Assembly: GCF_000499845.2 (NCBI RefSeq)
Contig: NC_023756.2
Location: 45,709,947 to 45,773,946 of the forward strand
Source of the DNA: Phaseolus vulgaris
Taxonomy: Eukaryota > Streptophyta > Magnoliopsida > Fabales > Fabaceae
Reading direction: 5' to 3'
Length of the DNA: 64,000 nucleotides
Positions 59,132 to 64,000 of the stretch are shown here, piece by piece (position 1 is the stretch's first letter; the number at the start of each line of letters is the position of its first letter). Position numbers and translations under genes: made by a program. The notes under the pieces were generated by a model that did no database searches, was not told the origin of the DNA, and worked only from the letters and a program-made list of their open reading frames with translations.

Positions 59132-59939
59132 GTGTTAAATCTGAAGAGGGTTTCTGTGCCTGATTATGCATGATCTTGATCTCAATCCAAGTGTTCTGGC
59201 AAGAGACTAGAGAGTGAAAGAAAATATATATATGTGGTAATATCATCATATATGGTGTGGTTTAACGTCTCTTTGTTTTATTGTTAGTAAAAGTACTAGT
59301 CCTAATGGATATGTGATGCTTTGGTTTCATGTCATTCCATTTCAGTTCCTTGGTGTGGTCTCATCTTACTAATGTTAGTTGTTGCACAAGACTGTATTTA
59401 TAATTCAAAGAATGATCTCATTATGTTTCCTTCTTAACTCTCCTTTCTCTTTCTCTCTCTCTCTCTCACTCAATTTCTCATTGACAAGCACTTAACATGA
59501 ATGTAACAAGCCATAGAAACAAATGGAGAAAACAGGTAACAAAAGTGTAATTTGATTGCACCATTGCATTAACTATGATGAGTATCCATGATTGTGGAAA
59601 TGCCATAAGATCAAACATCCTATGTATCGAGTATTTATACACTTTTGTCTCATTTTCTTGTATTATTTTCTGTTCATCTGAGTTGGGAAACAAAGTATGT
59701 GTATATATGGTAAATGTTCCATTAGAAAAAATCTCAATCATATATTAAACATCGATAATCAAGGTTCATCATTTACGTAAGTGAAAACAATTTTGGTTTA
59801 TATAGCCACTACCATAACACACGCATATATAATAATACTGAAGTAAGAATGGAGGTGAAATAAACTAGAAAAACATTTTAGTAATTTAAAACAAAGATAG
59901 ACATGGACAAAATATGTATATACTTGTTGTTCTTATATG
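59132..59939. other. 3' region of the lipid-transfer gene and spacer
   Basis: Holds the 3' UTR and a pure (TC)8 run at 59452-59467 inside a wider pyrimidine tract. No other gene is supported. Confidence 0.55.
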
Positions 59940-60290
59940 ATGGGCTGAGACCGTAGAGTTGAACGATTTGAACAATTGATCTCATATTCTTTGGTTGGCT
60001 TCTCTTCTTCCGATCTCCTTTCCTAGTATTCGGGTTTCGACTCTCAATTGGCAATGTACAAGATTCTTCAATGTTCAAACGTCAACGAAGACAACAAAAT
60101 GTTGTAATAAATAATGTACTTTTGTTTTGTTTGTTGTGTCTATTTATATGAATGTGATGAGCCTCTTCTTAAGTTGGACCATAATTATATATTAATTATC
60201 CTTTTTTATCTTGACGCATTTCGCACATGTCCGTCAGTCGACATCTGATACCAAGATCTTAGGATTGTTCGGTCCCGACCATTTGTCGTT
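59940..60290. repeat. Retroelement-like scrap related to 49.2-49.6 kb
   Basis: TATTCGGGTTTCGACTCTCA and GGCAATGTAC near 60030 parallel GTTCGGATCTTGGCTCTCAG and GGGAATGTAT near 49255. TAGGATTGTTCGGTCCCGA near 60263 parallels TAGGACTGTTCAATACCGA near 49620. The 130-bp LTR-end block between them at 49 kb is missing here. Confidence 0.4.
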
Positions 60291-61228
60291 ATACTTGATT
60301 TATAAATTCAAATATTTTTTATATTCATATTAACTAATTCCAATATTCCCTATTATTGAAATGAGTTTAAACTATATTCATGAATAAAATTTGATTTGTT
60401 AAGATGATATTGGAGGGATTTAACTTCCTAAAATAAAAAAACTCATGTCAGTTTTCAACTATTTTGTGAAAATTTCTTAATGCAACCCTCTATATTTGTA
60501 TAATAACCAATATTTATTTTCTTCCAAAAAAAAGGGAAACTTAGAACACAAACATCCCAAAGATTCTTCTAATCAAGTCACAAAAAATAGGTTGAATTAT
60601 AATTTTGGTTCCCCTTTAAATTCTTTATCAATAATTTAGTCCCCTGTTATTGCTTCCACAATTTGACTCCATATTTTTGAAAATCCATAATTTTGATCCA
60701 ATATTCAATTTTTCATACCTTTAGTGCTTTTACTTTTACATTTTAATTTATTAAATTTTTTTATGACACCTTAAAGTTATGTTAGGCACAATTACACAAA
60801 CTAAAAGAAATAAAACATGCAAAATTAAAAATTAAACTAAAACTATGAAAATTTTAACATTTGGAAATTAAAATCACGGATTAAGAATTGAAAGAGATCA
60901 AATTACAATTTAATCAACAAATAACTTAGTTATTGGACTTTGAGAAAAAAAAAAACTATTTTTCTTTTTATCGGTAAACATTTTAACAGCTAAAAACTAA
61001 GGTTGAAGGAAACTTCTTCTAAGACTCCACGATTTCATTAGTTCATCACTAACTTATTTTAAAATGTAGATTCCAAAATATAAAAAAAATTCAGAAAATT
61101 CATTTTAGAATAAATTAAAAGTAGCCTGAGAAATATATCGGGTGTAAGAAGTTGGGCTTTAGGCAGCAGTATTGGGCCGAATCTTGGTCGGTAATACTGG
61201 TTTTAGTCTCTGAATCAATCATATCCTA
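60291..61228. other. Intergenic spacer, nothing recognised
   Basis: AT-rich; no gene supported. Confidence 0.5.
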
Positions 61229-61628
61229 GATGTTTCTTCCTGTACCCCTACCAGGAAGTTGGTCATTTCATTTTGTAAACAAAATATGTTTAATACAGAA
61301 GATAAAAAAACTATTCCAAACATAAAATGTTTTCAAAATATACTTTCTCATTTTATAAATTTCAGATTTACTCATTCCAGAAATCAAAAGAATATATTCT
61401 AGAATGAATTTTTTGTCTTCCAATTATCTATTCTAAAAACATCTTTTTGCTTAAAGAACACCACAAAATAATTCAAAACTGTCGAGTTATTTGGATATTT
61501 TGAAGAATGTAGATGTAAATCCATAATTCATAAAGTATTTTTCGGAAATATTTCAAAAAAGTGTAATCCGAAAATCATTTTTAAAAGAGTTTTTTCCAGT
61601 GATGGGATGCAGGAGGAAGAAACACCCT
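61229..61628. mobile_element. Third member of the Mutator-like MITE family, degraded
   Basis: Left end GATGTTTCTTCCTGTACCCC. Right end, read inverted, AGGGTGTTTCTTCCTCCTGC. These match the GATAGTTTCTTCTTGCAC terminus at 46844. Flanking 9-mers CATATCCTA (61220-61228) and CATACCCTG (61629-61637) agree at seven of nine positions. The interior has TTCCAGAAATC and TCTAGAATGA palindrome words like its relatives. Confidence 0.6.
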
Positions 61629-61857
61629 CATACCCTGTCTCTTTCTTTCGGCGTTTGTCAGCAGGTGCAAAAGGGTGCAATTTCATACATGTAATACAAA
61701 CTGCTTCTTTTATATGATGGGGATCCAATGAATTGTATCAGTTTATTGGAACAGATAACATAGTCCAAAACAATAATTTTGAATTGAGAAAAGCGCCAAA
61801 ATCAATTAGCATTTACAAGATTTGTAATCGTACCGTAATATACAAACATAAAATGTA

Positions 61858-63957
61858 TCACAAATTAAGCAAGTTTGTAATGGGATTCCACCCCATTAAC
61901 CATGGCCTCTTGTCAGATGGAAGCACGAAGTTGAGCTCAAACATTTCCTTTGACATGTTTCCTCCTGTTCTAAAACCCACAAGCCTTGCAACTATTTCAG
62001 CACTCTCCTCTACATGGATTTGATCATGAGGATCAGTCCAAAGCTTGCAGATAAATTGCATCCTCTTCTGCTTCCCATCAAGAGGGACATCCCATTTCAT
62101 ATATAACGCTTCCAGCTCCTCCAACGACAAACGTGATGACAGTCTCTTAGACAGAAACTCCCTTTCTCGTTTCAAAGCTCTCATACTGCATATAATATAA
62201 AAATTTACATTAGTATAAGTGTTTGTATATAAAGACAGCATTAACTACTGCATGTTGTAAAATGTATATTCCAAGATAAAACTATAATTTATGAGTAACT
62301 GATGAGAACCTGGATGACAATGAGATAGCAGTATGTTCATCCCCAGCATGAGGTGCTGAGCTTACATTCCCAAGTTCTGCTAGTTGTTGTTGCAGCCATG
62401 TCAAACGCCTTAGTTCTACTTCCATGTATATTTGGTCAGCTGGGTCTCCCTTGAATAACAAATAAAACTGGGTCCTATGGATGATGGAGACATAACATAG
62501 ATCCCATAATTCAAGGATCAGCTGTCGTTGCTCTTTAAATGCTATCTGCCACGGGATCTGGGGTTCCTCTGGTTCACCCGGGTACTCTTCGTTGTCTATG
62601 TTGTGACCATTTGCTTCGTTTGCTTCAAGTTCAAGCACCTATAGATATCCAAATAAAAGAACATCAAAAACATTAAAATGAAGAATGTGCAATGGCATTC
62701 AAAGTATGAAGATTTTTTATCTACAAATATCCAAAATAAAAGAACATGAGTCTAAAGCAATTGGAAATTCATTAAAATGAAAAATGTGCAATGCATTGAA
62801 AGAAGGAAGATATTTTATCCATAAAATATACCTGGCAAACAAGTAACTGCTTTTGGTACTGCAGCTTGGCCACACGTTCTTTCAATTCTGTCACATATGC
62901 TCTTATACTTCTTACATTCTCCTCTGCGGCATTCTGAAACATTTTCTGCATTTTCTTCACGTTAACTGAACTAGAGCGTCGATAAACGGGAGTATTTTCC
63001 TTGGATGAAACATCTCCAGCTTCTTCACTCTTTGTTGGAGTCTCCTTCTCAGACTCAGGCATGGTATCAGTTGAAATAATATAATCATTCTCGGGAGCTT
63101 TATTTTCAATATCAGTTTCCAAAACTTGCTGTGTAGTAGATAATGGTGAGCAGGGAGATCTTAGGAAATTTTGGCGATTGACAGCATTGCTTGAAGACAA
63201 AGGAAGCAACTTTTTCCTCCTGTGTTCCTTTTTATGCTTAGGGGATGCTTCATTCGGTGATTGTTGAAAGTTGTTCGGGAGAGACATCACCAACTTGTCT
63301 ATGGACCTTTGAACATTTTCAAGCTGCTGTTCAAGATTTGCAATGGTGCTGCCTTGTGAATGAAGTCGGGTAATCTCCTCCTTGAGATTAGCACTGACAC
63401 TCTTGTTGATAGAAACCATGCTTCCAACTTCAACCTCCTTGGGTGTTGTTGACCTGACATAACGCATTTCCCTTATTTCTGCCTGCAGTTTTGCAATTGT
63501 CTCAGCTGCATCTTGGTTACCTAATCTATGACATGCCACTTCCTTTTGTAATACTTCCAAAGCTCTATTAGCTTCTTCACCTAGCTGCTCTTGGAGATGC
63601 TCAAGCTTGCGAATTTCATGCACAAGGGTAAAAGGAGCAGTAGATGACTGCCTCAAGGACTGTCTTAATGTTGATCTTCTTACGCTATCACATCCTCGCT
63701 CTGGTTTTAGAGATGATAGTGCACCGGTGAATGAGAGGCACTTCTTGACTGGCAGATGTGGTGATTCAACTGGGTTGGACACCTGAAATGCAAAAAGATC
63801 TTAAAGTCAGTTGAAATGAATCATGACAAAGATAAAGAGGTAGAGAAAAGAGAGAAAAAAAGACCTTTGGGTCATCCTGAAGCTTTCTGCGTAATTCATC
63901 CACCTGAGTTTGTGCAAGATCTCTCTGGCGTTTCAGCTCTTCAATTTCCATTTCCAT
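61858..63957 (-). CDS. Kinesin-7, NACK1/HINKEL type, C-terminal part (cut by the window edge)
   Basis: Four exons are visible on the minus strand: 63957-63865, 63782-62832, 62638-62310 and 62185-61858. All have GT/AG borders and consistent phases (0, 0, 2), and they encode the last 566 aa. The motor domain lies beyond 64000. Features: coiled coils from MEMEIEELKRQRDLAQTQVD onward and around VHEIRKLEHLQEQLGEEANR; a Ser/Pro-rich linker with several TP sites (TTPKE, ETPTK, NTPVYRR); then the conserved C-terminal domain, including IPWQIAFKEQRQLILELWDL, ALKREREFLSKRL and MFELNFVLPSDKRPW. NACK kinesins activate a MAPKKK at the phragmoplast midzone during plant cytokinesis, and TP sites in this region are CDK targets in tobacco NACK1. 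NACK1 versus NACK2 cannot be decided here. Confidence 0.93.
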
Positions 63958-64000
63958 CTGGAAAAAATCGGGTAACAATATTCAGTACATAGTATGATAC

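Overview
This is plant nuclear DNA, almost certainly from a legume. The genes carry GT-AG introns. The family members are plant-specific: chlorophyllase, a NACK-type kinesin, an RTNLB reticulon, a PPR-E protein and a type 2 nsLTP. The left 14.5 kb is a satellite of about 538 bp per unit. In length and setting it resembles khipu, the 528-bp subtelomeric satellite of common bean, so Phaseolus vulgaris or a close relative near a chromosome end is my best guess. That identity rests on memory of the family, not on an alignment.

Layout. (1) 1-14491: about 27 satellite units in one orientation, continuing off the left edge. Two unit types (A and B) alternate and form an irregular dimeric higher-order repeat. 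The last 3.8 kb is a diverged third type (C) with two truncated units. (2) 14525-32575: a gene-poor block made of three diverged tandem copies of one duplicon. Each copy holds an inverted-repeat element enclosing a 15-bp minisatellite and an AT-rich spacer, followed by a minus-strand remnant of the C-terminal part of a LINE reverse-transcriptase ORF. The copies differ by large deletions and local duplications. (3) 33.9-64 kb: ordinary gene-bearing DNA with widely spaced genes.

Genes, left to right: a two-exon gene for a small acidic-tailed, probably organelle-targeted protein (33913-35139, +); an intronless PPR-E protein (35908-37536, -), convergent with it; a Cys-rich plant protein ending in an SFSDIDSD segment (39081-39503, +); tRNA-Leu(CAG) (39766-39846, -) with a decayed relative next door; a 73-aa one-pass membrane protein (40426-40647, -); a five-exon reticulon-like protein (44013-46093, -); a two-exon chlorophyllase (50620-52188, +); a type 2 lipid-transfer protein (58853-59131, +); and the C-terminal half of a NACK1/HINKEL-type kinesin-7 running off the right edge (61858-63957, -). 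These are independent single genes; nothing suggests a cluster or shared pathway.

The spacers hold short transposable elements: a Mutator-like MITE with a perfect 9-bp target duplication and two relatives, one a 1.6-kb foldback with a nested CACTA-type MITE; another CACTA MITE with a perfect 3-bp duplication; a roughly 950-bp foldback; and several fragments of one LTR-end repeat family. I found no undescribed molecular machine. The least conventional structures are the dimeric organisation and decaying edge of the satellite, and the triplicated foldback element with a minisatellite between its arms.
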